Source: Bimuria novae-zelandiae CBS 107.79
Taxonomy: Eukaryota > Ascomycota > Dothideomycetes > Pleosporales > Didymosphaeriaceae
Direction of reading: 5' to 3'
Assembly: GCA_010015655.1 (NCBI GenBank)
Contig: ML976696.1
Location: 536,066 to 600,065, forward strand
Length of the DNA: 64,000 bases
Below the pieces are notes generated by a model. It worked only from the letters and a program-made list of their open reading frames with translations, ran no database searches and was not told where the DNA came from. Both the position numbers and the translations under genes were made by a program. This document shows, piece after piece, positions 46,896 through 57,227 of the stretch (its first letter is position 1; each line of letters begins with the position of its first letter).

Positions 46896-49800
46896 ATGTC
46901 GTCGTCGAAAGCCGTGAACGTCCCGGTGAACGAGAAGCAGAAGGAGAAGGACGTCAATAACAAGCTGCAGCTCTACGGCATCTACGAAGGTGTGTGTCTT
47001 ATTTACGCTTTGCGCGGTGCGCAGGGCAACGGCTAACATGTGACACAGCATTCGCGAATGGCAAGGTCCCGTCAAACAAGCAGATCGATGTTGCCCTCAA
47101 CTCAGCTTTGGCGTCAAAAGCGCTAAGCTCACCGTCTAAGAACCTGTCTGCAGAGGGCCAGACGCTGGTGGCCGACCTCAAGGACGTCATCGAGCAGGCC
47201 AAGACATTGCTTCTGACCAAGAACGAGGGCAACCTCCTCCAGGACTTCATCTGGCAGACCGAGCAGATCAGCGGCGGCAATGCGCAGGCCCCGCAGGCGC
47301 CCGTTGATAAGGCGACGGCGAAGCAACACGGCAACGAAGCCCTCGAGGGCTTGCGCACGCTCGGGACTCTGATCATCTCTAATGGCCAGTTCAGAAAGCT
47401 CCTTTCAGACGCCACCATTCTCCTGCGAGACATTGCTGGCGATGCTGCACAAAACACCGCTACCAAGGTCAGTAACATGTCACGCGACTTGCCCCAGCAT
47501 GCACAGTCCAGACGGCTATCTGCATGAATGTGCGAAAAGCTACCTACGTTGTCCATGCCGGGGTAGGACAATCCAGCCAAGTCACGTGTCACTAACACCT
47601 ATTCTAGGTCAAGCCAGGCGAGGAGCAACTCAGCCAGATCGACCGTCCAGCGGACGACAACACATGGCATGACGTTCCTGACCTGTCCAAGGACAACCTG
47701 AGGGGCCAGCTTAAGCATAAGTCTCCGTTCTCCAAGGGTGATGCTCAGAAGGCCGCCGGCGATGTCACTCAGGCTGCTCACCCCGACGGTTCACGCGATC
47801 CCGCTGATGTCGCTCAAGCCGGCGCCACCGAGGCCCAGACTGGCCAGGAGACCGGATTGAATGCTCAGAACGCCGCCAGCGAGGCAAAGCGACAAGCTTC
47901 TGAGAACATTCCAGAGGAACAGAAGGATCGCGCGCGGCGCCAGCGCGAGCGCCTCAGTAACTACCTTAAGACTAAGATGCCTGAGGAGCGTCGCGAACAG
48001 ACTATTTGGCGTTTGAAGAAGATGGTCGTCGAGATTCAGGGACATCAAGATTATCAGAGCGCCATTGAGACCCTACTGAACCTCGCTGAGCGCTACGCCG
48101 GACATGGGCGTGACATTGCGCAGCAGGGGAAGGGATCTGTGCAAGGTGCGCACCAGGACGACGCGTTGCAACTCGCCGAAGCTGACCTCAAGGTGCGTTT
48201 ACCAGAATTCCTTAGTGATAGTAATGGCATGCTGACAAATATTAAGACTCTTCTTGAGCGCTTTGCGAACAGCACCTCGTTTGATGATCTGATCGACTCC
48301 GTCAACCAGATTTATAAAGATGCCGATCGCGATCCAGACCTCAAGAACTGGTTCAAGCATCTCGATGCTTACATCCGCAAGTGTTTGAAGCAGCAAGGCT
48401 TCATCATGGAGGACCGCTCGAACGAGGAGTGGAACCAGCTGTACGATGACGGTCATACGCTGCTCCGTGGTCGTTACCGTGGTCACACTGATCGCATTGC
48501 CGACGAGTTTAAGTTCCTTGGCCAGCAGTTCGACTCTGACCCTCAGAACAGGGCGTTCAGCAACTCCATTCAGAAGCTGTTCAACGATCTCGGACACGAC
48601 GAGAACGGCAAGACGGTGTTCAAGCCTCACTTGGTGAAGGATCTGACTGAGGTCATTCTGCCCGGTATCTTCGAGAACATCCGCTACGTACCCATTCCTC
48701 GAATTGAGTATTCCGACCCGATGGTCGATGCCGTTGTCGAGAACCTTGTCATTGAGGGCGACAACCTTGCTCCCAACGTTGCTGAATTTGGTTCTGACAA
48801 CTACTGGCGCTGGGGTCGTAAGCACATCTCCAGCAAGAACAAAAACAAGGTCATGCTGTCCGTCAGCGGCGTTCAGATGGACCTTCGCGACGTTTCCTAC
48901 TACGTGAAGCGCAAGCATGGCTTCCCTACCATTACGGACAAGGGTGTCATGGACGTGTTCATGGGTGGCAGTGGCTTCAGCTTCAAGGTCGAGATGGAGA
49001 ACGCAGACAGGTCGTCTGACAATGTCCACTACTTCAAGATAAACAAGATCTCTACCGATATCGAGAACTTGCAGATCAAGTTGAAGAAGAGCAACCACAA
49101 GCTCCTCTTCAACCTTTTCAAGCCGCTCCTGCTCAAGGTCATGCGCCCTGTCATCCAGCGCGTCCTCGAGAAGCAGATCAAGGACAACGTCAACCAGCTC
49201 GATGCTCTCATTTACGACATCAAGAAGGAGGCCGATAAGGCTGCTGAGGATGCCAAGCGCAACCCTGATCCCGAGAACCTTCAAAACATCTACCAGCGCT
49301 ACGCATCCGCTGCCAACCAGCGCATCATGCAAGGTAAACAGAAAAAGGAGCAACTTCAGGAACGCGCCAAGGATACGCACGTTAACATCGCCGTTACCAA
49401 GCACGACTCCATCTTCCAGAACATTTCTCTGCCTGGCGGTATCAGCACCAAGGCCACAGAGTATAAGGAGCTTGCTGCCAAGGGTGATAAGTGGGAGAGC
49501 CCAGTCTTCTCGATCGGCAGTGCAAAGGAGACTTCCAGCTTGCCCAAGATTCCTTCCGTTCAGCGCAAGCCCCACGGCAGGTCTGAGGGCTATGGCGCTG
49601 ACCCTAGTGTTGGTGCTCCTGGCTCGGGTCTTGGTAGCCAAACTCGTGGCGTTGGTTCCGGCTACCAGCAAGAGGGTGGTTCTGGCTACCCCCAACAGGA
49701 TGGTTCTGGTTTGACTAGTGCTGGTGTTCCCACTGGTAGTGCCGGAGCTGGTCTCGCCAACCAGATGGATGGTGCCTTCAACACCGGTTCTGCCCCAAGC

Positions 49801-49942
49801 GGCACCGGCGCTTCTGGCGCTCAGTCAGGTCAGTGTAAGTGATACCCTCCATGGGGCCCTCTAATTCTTGGAATTTTGCTGACTGTTTCCAGACAACACC
49901 ACTCTCGGTGCCAACAACCCTGTCCTTCGCGGCGATATCTAA
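46896..49942 (+). CDS. HAM1-domain protein (formerly DUF5923/DUF4449), putative lipid-binding
   Basis: Four exons, 46896-46989, 47049-47467, 47608-49834 and 49893-49942, with introns of 59, 140 and 58 bp, encode 929 residues from MSSSKAVNVPVNEKQKEKD. The N-terminal domain (residues about 25-430) includes YEAFANGKVPSNKQIDVAL, IISNGQFRKLLSDATILLRD, RLSNYLKTKMPEERREQ and KTLLERFANSTSFDDLIDSV. The C-terminal domain (about 430-800) includes VLPGI-like ILPGIFENIRYVPIPRIEYS, DNLAPNVAEFGSDNYWRWG and KIDTDIENLQIKL-like IENLQIKLKKSNHKLLFNLF. It ends in a Gly/Ser-rich tail and a short conserved last exon (NTTLGANNPVLRGDI). The pair is fungus-specific and has a BPI/SMP-like lipid-binding predicted fold; the biochemical role is not settled. 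No defects seen. Confidence 0.85.
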
Positions 49943-50868
49943 GCAGCTCGAAACTGCTGTCCTTTGTATAATACCCAGCATGATTCCGTTGCGGGCACAC
50001 GATCACGGTTCCTCTTGCTTTTGTTTTGCTCTTTTGATACTGGATGATACCACCTCGCCAAGTTGGCGCATGAGTATATGGATTTCAAAATGCCCGATGG
50101 TGGATAGTTTGGCTCGTAATGTGGAAGACTGAGCGTGGAGTAGAAAAAGTGGATAGCATGAATGCATCAGACCTCTCAAACGTCTTCCGTGTGCAGAAAT
50201 TCCGGCTACAGGCCGAATGCTCATGATTCCACTAACTTGTGGTTTCTTTTCAATGTCGTTTGACAAATCTGGCCAAGTGGATCGTGGACGTCTACAGTCC
50301 TTCGGTGTATTCTAACGCATGAGCTTCACAGTAGACGCAATGGTATTGCATCCTCCTTGAGAGTGTGGCCTAAGAGTTGATCTTTTCATCCGATATTATT
50401 CCATCCTTTTGTTTCAGGCACTTCTTCGATTCCGTTGCTCAAGTACGCTCGAAACGCAGTCGCGATGGGCGCCGCGAGCGAGACTCGGACATGTCCACGA
50501 GCCCCGCCGGAGCCGCCCCCACGTCGGCCGAGATGATCGGCGGAAGCATCGGCGAGGCTGGTGAAGCGGCGTGGGCACAGTTTCGCGGTGTGGATGTTTT
50601 TCTAGGGAACCGGACTTAGGGACATGAAGGGAGAGTGGACGTTCGCACCGGCATGTTGTTGTGTGTTTACGACGGAGGCGGCACAGCTCTTCTATGATAA
50701 GGCTTCTCGTCAGCGCTAAGAGCAACCACACAATATAAAACGGCAGAGGTCGAGCTCCTCCACGGTTCACATTATTCCAGTCAGACCACCACTTCCATCA
50801 AAACCACCCAGCACACGTGACACAAGAACCCCTCAAGGAAAAAAAACCCCCAATTGACCCAACCCACC
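49943..50868. other. Intergenic
   Basis: 3' UTR of the HAM1-domain gene and promoter of the methyltransferase. The leader just before 50869 is AC-rich (CACCCAGCACACGTG, AAAAAAAACCCCC). No other gene seen. Confidence 0.5.
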
Positions 50869-51726
50869 ATGGCCCACGCAATCCACCAAACGGCCCTCCC
50901 CGCCCAAGCCGCAGCCCTCATGACGGGCCGCGCCAAAGTCAACACCTACGAAGCCACCGGCGGCATCACAACAGCCAAATTCGCAGCCCATAACCTGTCT
51001 CTACTCAAGCCCATCGCACCCGGAGCCGTCGTCCACGACAACGCCGCCGGCGCGGGCACCGTCTCGCGCCTCATCCTCTCAAAGCACCAGCCCGACGTCA
51101 CAATCCACGCCACCGATATCGACCAGCCCTTCCTCGACGTCCTCGCTGACGACGCGGCTGCCAACTCTTGGCCCATCTCCGTGTCAAACCAACGCTCCGA
51201 GGCCACGAGCTTCCCGGACGCGTTCTTCGATCTGCATGTAGCGAATATCGGGGTCATCTTCTGGAGTGGCGGCGGCGTCGACGGGGTTAAGGAAGCGTAC
51301 CGCACACTTAAACCTGGCGGGACGGCGGTGATAAATTGTTGGGCGGAGATTACGTGGTTGGTACCAATTCTTATGACGCATAGGAAATTCCGTGGGGACG
51401 CGGCGTTCAAGGCGCCGCCGATTAACTGGGAAGACGGAAGTCAGCTAAGGAGAGTGGTGTTGGAAGCGGGGTTCACAGAGGAGAAGATGAGGGTGGAGAG
51501 GCAGGATGTGGAGGCGACAGTGAAAGAAGAGGAGTTTAGCATGTGGTGTGAGAGGACGTGGGCGTTTTTGGGGGGGATTGGAGGATGGCAAGAGGAAGAT
51601 GGGGTGAGGTGGAGGGAGGAGGTGAAGTTTTTAGAGGAGAGGGTGAGGGAGGCGCAGGGGACGAGTGTGGTAGGCGGGGAGGTGAGGATGCAGGCGGGGC
51701 AGTGGGTTGTTATTGTGGAGAAGTAG
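50869..51726 (+). CDS. Class I SAM-dependent methyltransferase
   Basis: A single exon encodes 285 residues from the ATG at 50869 (CACCATGGCC, good context); an in-frame TTG upstream is ignored. The Rossmann methyltransferase order is visible. Motif I is VVHDNAAGAGTVSRLIL (residues about 55-71, DNAAGAG in place of the commoner DxGxGxG). The acidic loop of motif II is IHATDIDQPFLDVL, motif IV is FFDLHVANIGVIFW, and EAYRTLKPGGTAVINCWAE is the post-motif III LKPGG block. The last third is variable (helical, Glu-rich). Similar proteins are common as stand-alone or secondary-metabolite O/C-methyltransferases; no synthase gene lies nearby, so the substrate is unknown. The final 200 bp is unusually G-rich compared with the C-rich start. 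Confidence 0.85.
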   Translation: MAHAIHQTALPAQAAALMTGRAKVNTYEATGGITTAKFAAHNLSLLKPIAPGAVVHDNAAGAGTVSRLILSKHQPDVTIHATDIDQPFLDVLADDAAANSWPISVSNQRSEATSFPDAFFDLHVANIGVIFWSGGGVDGVKEAYRTLKPGGTAVINCWAEITWLVPILMTHRKFRGDAAFKAPPINWEDGSQLRRVVLEAGFTEEKMRVERQDVEATVKEEEFSMWCERTWAFLGGIGGWQEEDGVRWREEVKFLEERVREAQGTSVVGGEVRMQAGQWVVIVEK

Positions 51727-52209
51727 ATTTACTGCGTGGGTTGGAAGCTGGTTATAGAATATGACGTAGACGTCAAGTCAAGATTGTGTACTATCGGTTG
51801 TGCAAAGTAGATGCCCCACCGGGTGTAGTTTTGATTTTGTGAATCTAGGTATTCGCCGTACTTGGGATTGGACGTGTGGATCCAACCTACGAGGACGACG
51901 ACACCGAAGAGATGGAGACCGAAGAAGTAGCCGACGTCGATTCTTAGCAGTAGCCTGAGCGCATGGTACTCGGTTCTTCCCTTTTAAGCGAATAGTACCC
52001 CCTTTGCAATAACCATCTATATCCCCGTCACAAGACGAGTAAAACACAACGTAACCGTTGCAACCGCTTCTAGCGCGTCTGCATAGTAGTACAATCAAAA
52101 TAGATTAAAACCGAGAGGGAAGAGTAAGACACCAGCACCTAGCAAAACAACTATTTAGACCTCATAAGTATAGATTAAAGAGGTTTTATGTTGACGAGGG
52201 AAGGGGGGT
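51727..52209. other. Intergenic
   Basis: No gene, repeat or RNA recognised. Confidence 0.5.
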
Positions 52210-52359
52210 TTACGGGGCTCGGTGATGTAGATTGAAGAAACCTTCTTTGATGAGGAATAAGATAAGGCCGAATAGGGCGGTGAAGCCGCCGGTTACGCAG
52301 CATGCGAGGTTGGAGTTTATAGGATTGCTTCGGCTTGTGAGTCGTTCATTTCCTTTCAT
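52210..52359 (-). CDS. Possible 49-aa single-pass membrane protein
   Basis: An ATG at 52359 opens 49 codons ending in TAA at 52210-52212. The protein is MKGNERLTSRSNPINSN followed by one hydrophobic segment (LACCVTGGFTALFGLILFLI) and a short tail (KEGFFNLHHRAP). The frame is open for 60 codons further upstream but only from non-ATG codons, so an upstream exon could join there. No homolog recognised; single-pass small fungal proteins of this type exist in mitochondria and ER. Convergent overlap with no other gene. Confidence 0.35.
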   Translation of the reverse strand: MKGNERLTSRSNPINSNLACCVTGGFTALFGLILFLIKEGFFNLHHRAP

Positions 52360-52915
52360 TGGTCCTGGGTGCGGGAAGGGGCAGGGTGTGGTGGTGGATA
52401 TGAAGCGCACTGCGGAATTACTAAGAGTTAAGATATGGGGTGGAGATGCTACATTGCGACGCGTGAAAGGAAAGTGACTAAGCTGTGCATGTGCGTGAGT
52501 GTGCGTACTGGTGGTACGTATACCAATCAAGGATATCCCCACAACTTAACGCGATGTGGGCCACTGACTCGCACAAATACACGCCCCACGGGGATCTCAG
52601 ATATGTTCATCGTCCATTTCTTTGACTACCTGTGGTATCTGTACATCGAAGGTAGCCAGCACTCTCAACGTGCGTCATCATGGTTCCAGAATACAAGAAA
52701 AGAGGCACGCCCCGACACTGAAACTCAACAGGGTATCCAGCCATCCTCCACGAGAAAAATCTTTGCAGCAACTCCAGATACCATGTTCATAACCGAAAGG
52801 GAAAAAAATCCAACCTCAGAGGCCGAGCGAGGCAGAAGAGGTCCACCTGGTCGGCGACCGAGAGAAAGAAAACTCACCCATCTGGTGAGTAGCGAAGTGA
52901 AGAAGAAAAATCTAC
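52360..52915. other. Intergenic
   Basis: An open frame at 52435-53034 (plus) crosses into the BYS1 gene antisense and has no domain. Nothing else seen. Confidence 0.45.
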
Positions 52916-54328
52916 CTAGGTTGTGGCGCAGAGCTCGAAAGCGATGCCTTCCTGCCTGGTCTCGCAGGACGAGACGGGCGCACCAGCCTTTTTCCTCCAA
53001 GCTTCGTTTTGCGCGTCCAGGCCGAATTCCTTAGTGGTGTAGGCACTTCCGTCACAATACTCGCCGGCGCCGCAGACGAATACTTGGCAGCCCTGCTTTC
53101 CAGGCACGCATTGCACGCCGCCTTCCCAGCCCGGACAGGCACTCAAGTCGGTGCTGTTTTCAACCATGCAGTCAAGGAAGCTGATGTCGTACCATACGGA
53201 ATTCTCCTGCCCAGCTCGCTGTTCGTCGGGGGTGAGCCCTACTTCAAACTGGACGGGCTTGGACGGTTCATCCGCCTTGGTGACCTTGTAGACGAGCGTG
53301 CCTTGGGCCGCAGGACAACTTCGAAGTGGCTCACTCCAGGTTTGACCAGCAGGAATTAGCTCGTGTTGCGCGCCCCCACCACAGCCAAATGAGGAGACGT
53401 AGACCTCATAGTTGCAGGAATTCTTGATAGAGCCGTGGTTCGGAATCGTGGTGATCTTGTGGAAGTTATCCGGCGCCTGGCAGATCGCGGCGGCTAGCGT
53501 CGGCAACGGGTTATAAGTTGCGACACTGGCATCTAAGTGGGCACCAAATGGCATGGGCGGAATAGGCGTGCCTGCATCCATGGCCTGCGATTCGACATGA
53601 GGGCACAAGAGCGAAGAGTCGACGGTGGGTTGCGGTCTTTCGGCGCTGGCCGGTGGCGCAGATTGAGATGGCGCCAAGACATAGGAGACAGCGTTCGAAG
53701 ACAAGGGGTGCGCAGGCGGAGGCGGCGCACTGTAGGCGGCAATTGAAGACGAGGACGGTGCAGGTGGGGGCGGCGCAGGAACACTGAAGACAGCGCTTGA
53801 AGACGAAGGCTGCGCAGGTAGAGGCGGCGCACTGTAGGCAGCAATTGAAGACGAGGACGGTGCAGGTGGGGGCGGCGCAGGAACACTGGAGACAGCGCTT
53901 GAAGACGAAGGCTGTGCAGGTGGGGGCGGCGCACTGTAGACAGCAATTGAAGACAAGGGCGGCGCAGGTGGTGGCGGTGCGACAGCGCTTGAAGATTCAG
54001 GTGTCGCAGATGGAGGCACCGCAGGCGGCGCATCGTATCCAGCGCTTGAAGACAAAGGAGGCGCAGCCGGCGTGTCGACTGGGGGCGGGGCGGACTCCGA
54101 AATGAGGCCGCTGGATGAAGGTCCTGGAGTTGGCGCGGGACATTGGCCGTCAGGACAATCCGCCGTCACGTAGACAGTCTCGGTGACGATCGTGGGAATG
54201 CACACGCTGGCCACTGTGCGAGCCACGTGTGGATGATGGCCGTGTCGAAGATGTCCATGTTGGAGTCCAGCTGCGCGCAGCGCAAGCGGAGAAGCGACCA
54301 GGAGGAATCGAAGTAGGCTGAATGCCAT
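52916..54328 (-). CDS. Secreted BYS1/antigenic-thaumatin-like protein with Pro/Ser repeat stalk
   Basis: A single exon encodes 470 residues from the ATG at 54328. An N-terminal signal peptide (MAFSLLRFLLVASPLALRAAG) is followed by a His-rich stretch and VTETVYVTADCPDGQC, a motif common in fungal wall proteins. Residues about 75-250 are Pro/Ser/Ala repeats with units of 34 residues (SSSSIAAYSAPP.PAQP, then SSSSAV.SVPAPPPPAP). The C-terminal 190 residues match the BYS1 domain: KNSCNYEVYVSSFGCGGGAQ, LIPAGQTWSEPLRSC, VWYDISFLDCMVEN, CQVFVCGAGEYCDGSAYTT. Cys residues are abundant and would form disulfides. BYS1 was described as yeast-phase-specific in Blastomyces; homologs are secreted or wall-associated with unknown activity. 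No GPI signal is visible at the C-terminus (FELCATT). Confidence 0.82.
   Translation of the reverse strand: MAFSLLRFLLVASPLALRAAGLQHGHLRHGHHPHVARTVASVCIPTIVTETVYVTADCPDGQCPAPTPGPSSSGLISESAPPPVDTPAAPPLSSSAGYDAPPAVPPSATPESSSAVAPPPPAPPLSSIAVYSAPPPPAQPSSSSAVSSVPAPPPPAPSSSSIAAYSAPPLPAQPSSSSAVFSVPAPPPPAPSSSSIAAYSAPPPPAHPLSSNAVSYVLAPSQSAPPASAERPQPTVDSSLLCPHVESQAMDAGTPIPPMPFGAHLDASVATYNPLPTLAAAICQAPDNFHKITTIPNHGSIKNSCNYEVYVSSFGCGGGAQHELIPAGQTWSEPLRSCPAAQGTLVYKVTKADEPSKPVQFEVGLTPDEQRAGQENSVWYDISFLDCMVENSTDLSACPGWEGGVQCVPGKQGCQVFVCGAGEYCDGSAYTTKEFGLDAQNEAWRKKAGAPVSSCETRQEGIAFELCATT
53700..53990. repeat. 102-bp coding minisatellite in the BYS1-like gene
   Basis: The block starting AACACTGAAGACAGCGCTTG at 53780 recurs at 53882, exactly 102 bp on, with few differences; partial copies flank both sides, about 2.7 copies in all. 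The period is a multiple of three (34 codons), so copy-number change keeps the frame. Confidence 0.85.
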
Positions 54329-55310
54329 GGTTGGGGACTTGCTCGAACAAAGGAGTGACTGTGGTTAGAAGAGAGCGAGTGAGTTGAAGAGCGAGCGGAA
54401 AGTGTGAAGAAGAGGAGGTGCGGTTGACGAAGCGGCTAGCATGCACCTTTCATCAAACTGATGATTCGCTTAGGTATGCCTGTTGCCACAGGGGTTGTGC
54501 TGGTAGTGTCAGTGCCGCCGAGGCGAACAACTTGCTGGAAGATGTCATACGAAAACGTGGTAGCTTTTTGTTGGTTTAGTTTGTGTTGCGTATCTCGAGG
54601 TTCGGTGTTGATGGTTGGAGATTTCCGTTGCTGGGCCAGCGTCCGCATGTGGCTCTGTACAGGATGTCGTCCATTCACTGGTCGCCGCCGCAATTTGAGC
54701 TCAGCTCGCCATCACCAAGGCAAACGTGTCATACGCCGCATTTCGTTGGCCACATGGAGCGCAATCTCCCATTCGGCCACTCATACGTTGCTTACTGTTC
54801 TACCAAAGCACCGAGCATTGTGCGACGAGTAACGTGCCGCCTAGTGCACCGTTGTCTAGGTGCGCTCGAACCTGTATGATTCCGAGTGTAGGCGTAGCCG
54901 AGGCCCAGCTGGACGTATTCGATTGAGATAAGACGATAGCCTCGGTCAGCATCTCTTTTTGTGTGTGACAATAGCTGAGCAAAGCGTGTACAATGGAGGA
55001 CGAACGGGAGTCTTTGTGCGACAATCTCGTGGGAAATTTAGCGACTTCCCTGAAAGAGAAGTTCTTTGCAGACTTTGGAGATAACGGAAGTGGTTCTCGA
55101 TTTCTCGATAGGATAACTAATAATGGAGACGTGCAATCGGCATGTGAACAAGTGTAATCAATTCCAATCACTGAGCAACCAACCGTACTCACCCCACCGG
55201 TCCTAGCGGTACAGTAGGATTCGGACTCTTAAGACTCTGCGAGTAGCATGAGTACATAGGGCTGCATATTTTTAGCGTTCGCTGAAGTATGTCACTAGAT
55301 TACGCCAGAC
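54329..55310. other. Intergenic between tandem minus-strand genes
   Basis: Should contain the BYS1-like promoter. Open frames on both strands lack domains; no repeat recognised. Confidence 0.5.
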
Positions 55311-57227
55311 TTACTCTTCATATCCGGACCAGCCAACGCATTTCCAGCAGTTGAACAGGCCAGTGGGGTCGAATTTCCTCTTCACCTGCAGCAATTTATC
55401 GTAATTGCTGCCGAAAAATGTCTGCTGCCAGTTTCCCTCGGTCCAATCGCCCTCATTCATATAGCAACCGCCGCCTGGTGTTAGAGTCTTGTATGGCTCG
55501 ATGGATGCGGATATTGTATGACGGATTTGATTGCGCACTGATTCGGGGGTGCTACTTGTCCAGAAGCCTCCCATGATGACTTCCCATATGGCATCCCGCC
55601 AGGCCGGATTGACGCCAGTCTGGCTATTGTCAGGCTGATTGATCGGCCCAGTGGCATAGAGCTGTGCAGCTCCACCACCTCGGTTTGTAACTGAAAACTG
55701 CATGGCGGTTACAACGGCATCTACAACCTTCTCGATGTCTTTGGGTGTAGAGAAAAGCCTCTTCGGTAGGAAACGACCTGACTCCGCTATTCCGACGCCG
55801 ACAAGTCCATTACGGGCAATGGAAGGCTGCTCAGTGAACTTGTGCCACTCGGAGAATTTGGGGAAGGTATAGTACGCATTATCGGTGATATTTAGACCAG
55901 GATAGTGGGAGAGAAATTCGTGAAATGATGAGGTTATCGACTTGATGTGCTCGCTATCGGTAGAGGGCAGGACTTGAAGGGACACAATATGATCCGGGAG
56001 GACAAAATTGTAGCCCGACATACCGTGAGAGGCGAACGTGGTTTGATTTGAAGCCAATGCCCGGATTATGTCGCGATGGACAGCAGATTGCGTGATGTCG
56101 AGTTGACCCTCGGGCGGCGGGAAATTCGCTTGAAAGCTGTACACATTGAGCGGGACTGCTGGATGGAGCTGAAATTTGTAGGATGTCAACACCGCAAATG
56201 TGCCACCTCCGCCTCCCCGCATCGCCCAGAAGAGATCCGCATCATTGCAAGCGTTGATTGTTCGTGCTCGACCATCTGCTGTGACCACGTCAAACTCGAT
56301 CGCGTTGTCAACCATAAGTCCAAATTTCGGACCAAGTGGACCGTGACCACCTCCTTGACCAAAGCCTCCAGCGATACCAACAGAGCCGACAGCCCCAACG
56401 GTCACAAGCATCCCCAAAGTTTCGAAGAATTCCCACGCCTCTTGTGCTGATACCCCGGCTCCGATCTCGCCAACGTTATCATAAACCGTCTTGCAACCTT
56501 TCGGCTGGAATTGCTTGTGAAACCGGATTTCCTTCATGTTGCGAGTCCATATCGCGAGCGAATTAGCGGCATTGCTCCGACCAAAATAGTCATGTCCTGA
56601 ATTCTTGATCGACAGGCGAAGGCCGTGCTCTCTGACCAAGCTCAACGTGCTCTGGATATCATCCGCAGTATGTGCTTCGACGTGGTAAGTCGAAAGACGC
56701 CCGAGCGAGCATGTACCATCCACTGGAGTTGACGGCGCGAAAGAATTGAGCATGCAACTCGACTGGCCGCATTGCTCCCAGTCCAGAAAATCCATGGCAC
56801 CGTAAACCGATGTCCTAGCAGTGCTGTTCATGTAATTGATCTCGATCTCCCCGCAAGCTTCCGTCGAGCCGGTATAACATGGTTCTGCCCAAGGAGCTGT
56901 AAGCTTGAGGTTTCCGTTGAGTGTTTGGTTGAAGGCTGCCCAGTCGGATCGTGTTGGCCAGCAAGGTTGGGATGGTAAGCAAGTGTAATTGAAATGTGAG
57001 ATGTCCGTTTCTTCGGTCGATGAGGTAGGAGGACTTCGTATGGTGTGTAAGGGTACGAGGGTCTGGTACAGGAGGAAGGACCCAAACAAGATGCAACCGC
57101 ACATAACCCACGGCAAGAACCATTTTGCGGCACGGTTTCCTAGGCGCGATCTAACCTGTCCCACTTTTTCGAAGGAGTCTTTAGACTCCCTCATATCCAA
57201 CAATGGCTGTCTTTCGTCGAGCGCCAT
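55311..57227 (-). CDS. Membrane-anchored BBE-type FAD-linked oxidoreductase
   Basis: A single exon encodes 638 residues from the ATG at 57227 (MALDERQPLLDMRES); an upstream in-frame start at 57260 is possible. A single hydrophobic segment at about residues 38-60 (WFLPWVMCGCILFGSFLLY) follows a basic cytosolic stretch, predicting a type II membrane protein with a luminal or extracellular enzyme. The PCMH-type FAD domain contains RLSIKNSGHDYFGRS, whose His is the expected covalent FAD attachment site. GIAGGFGQGGGHGPLGPKFG replaces the Cys-containing loop of bicovalent enzymes, so one covalent link is likely. The BBE C-terminal segment is YMNEGDWTEGNWQQTFFGSN then LKKKFDP-like VKRKFDPTGLFNCW. 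Several N-glycosylation sequons are present. Such oxidases act on alcohols, sugars or secondary metabolites; substrate unknown. Confidence 0.87.
   Translation of the reverse strand: MALDERQPLLDMRESKDSFEKVGQVRSRLGNRAAKWFLPWVMCGCILFGSFLLYQTLVPLHTIRSPPTSSTEETDISHFNYTCLPSQPCWPTRSDWAAFNQTLNGNLKLTAPWAEPCYTGSTEACGEIEINYMNSTARTSVYGAMDFLDWEQCGQSSCMLNSFAPSTPVDGTCSLGRLSTYHVEAHTADDIQSTLSLVREHGLRLSIKNSGHDYFGRSNAANSLAIWTRNMKEIRFHKQFQPKGCKTVYDNVGEIGAGVSAQEAWEFFETLGMLVTVGAVGSVGIAGGFGQGGGHGPLGPKFGLMVDNAIEFDVVTADGRARTINACNDADLFWAMRGGGGGTFAVLTSYKFQLHPAVPLNVYSFQANFPPPEGQLDITQSAVHRDIIRALASNQTTFASHGMSGYNFVLPDHIVSLQVLPSTDSEHIKSITSSFHEFLSHYPGLNITDNAYYTFPKFSEWHKFTEQPSIARNGLVGVGIAESGRFLPKRLFSTPKDIEKVVDAVVTAMQFSVTNRGGGAAQLYATGPINQPDNSQTGVNPAWRDAIWEVIMGGFWTSSTPESVRNQIRHTISASIEPYKTLTPGGGCYMNEGDWTEGNWQQTFFGSNYDKLLQVKRKFDPTGLFNCWKCVGWSGYEE

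Noticed and set aside
48199..49695. 498-aa minus-strand frame
   Set aside because: Antisense shadow of the HAM1-domain gene, whose sense strand has clear domains and spliced exons.
50869..57227. Secondary-metabolite cluster (methyltransferase plus FAD oxidase)
   Set aside because: No polyketide, peptide or terpene synthase, regulator or transporter accompanies them; the genes between are unrelated.
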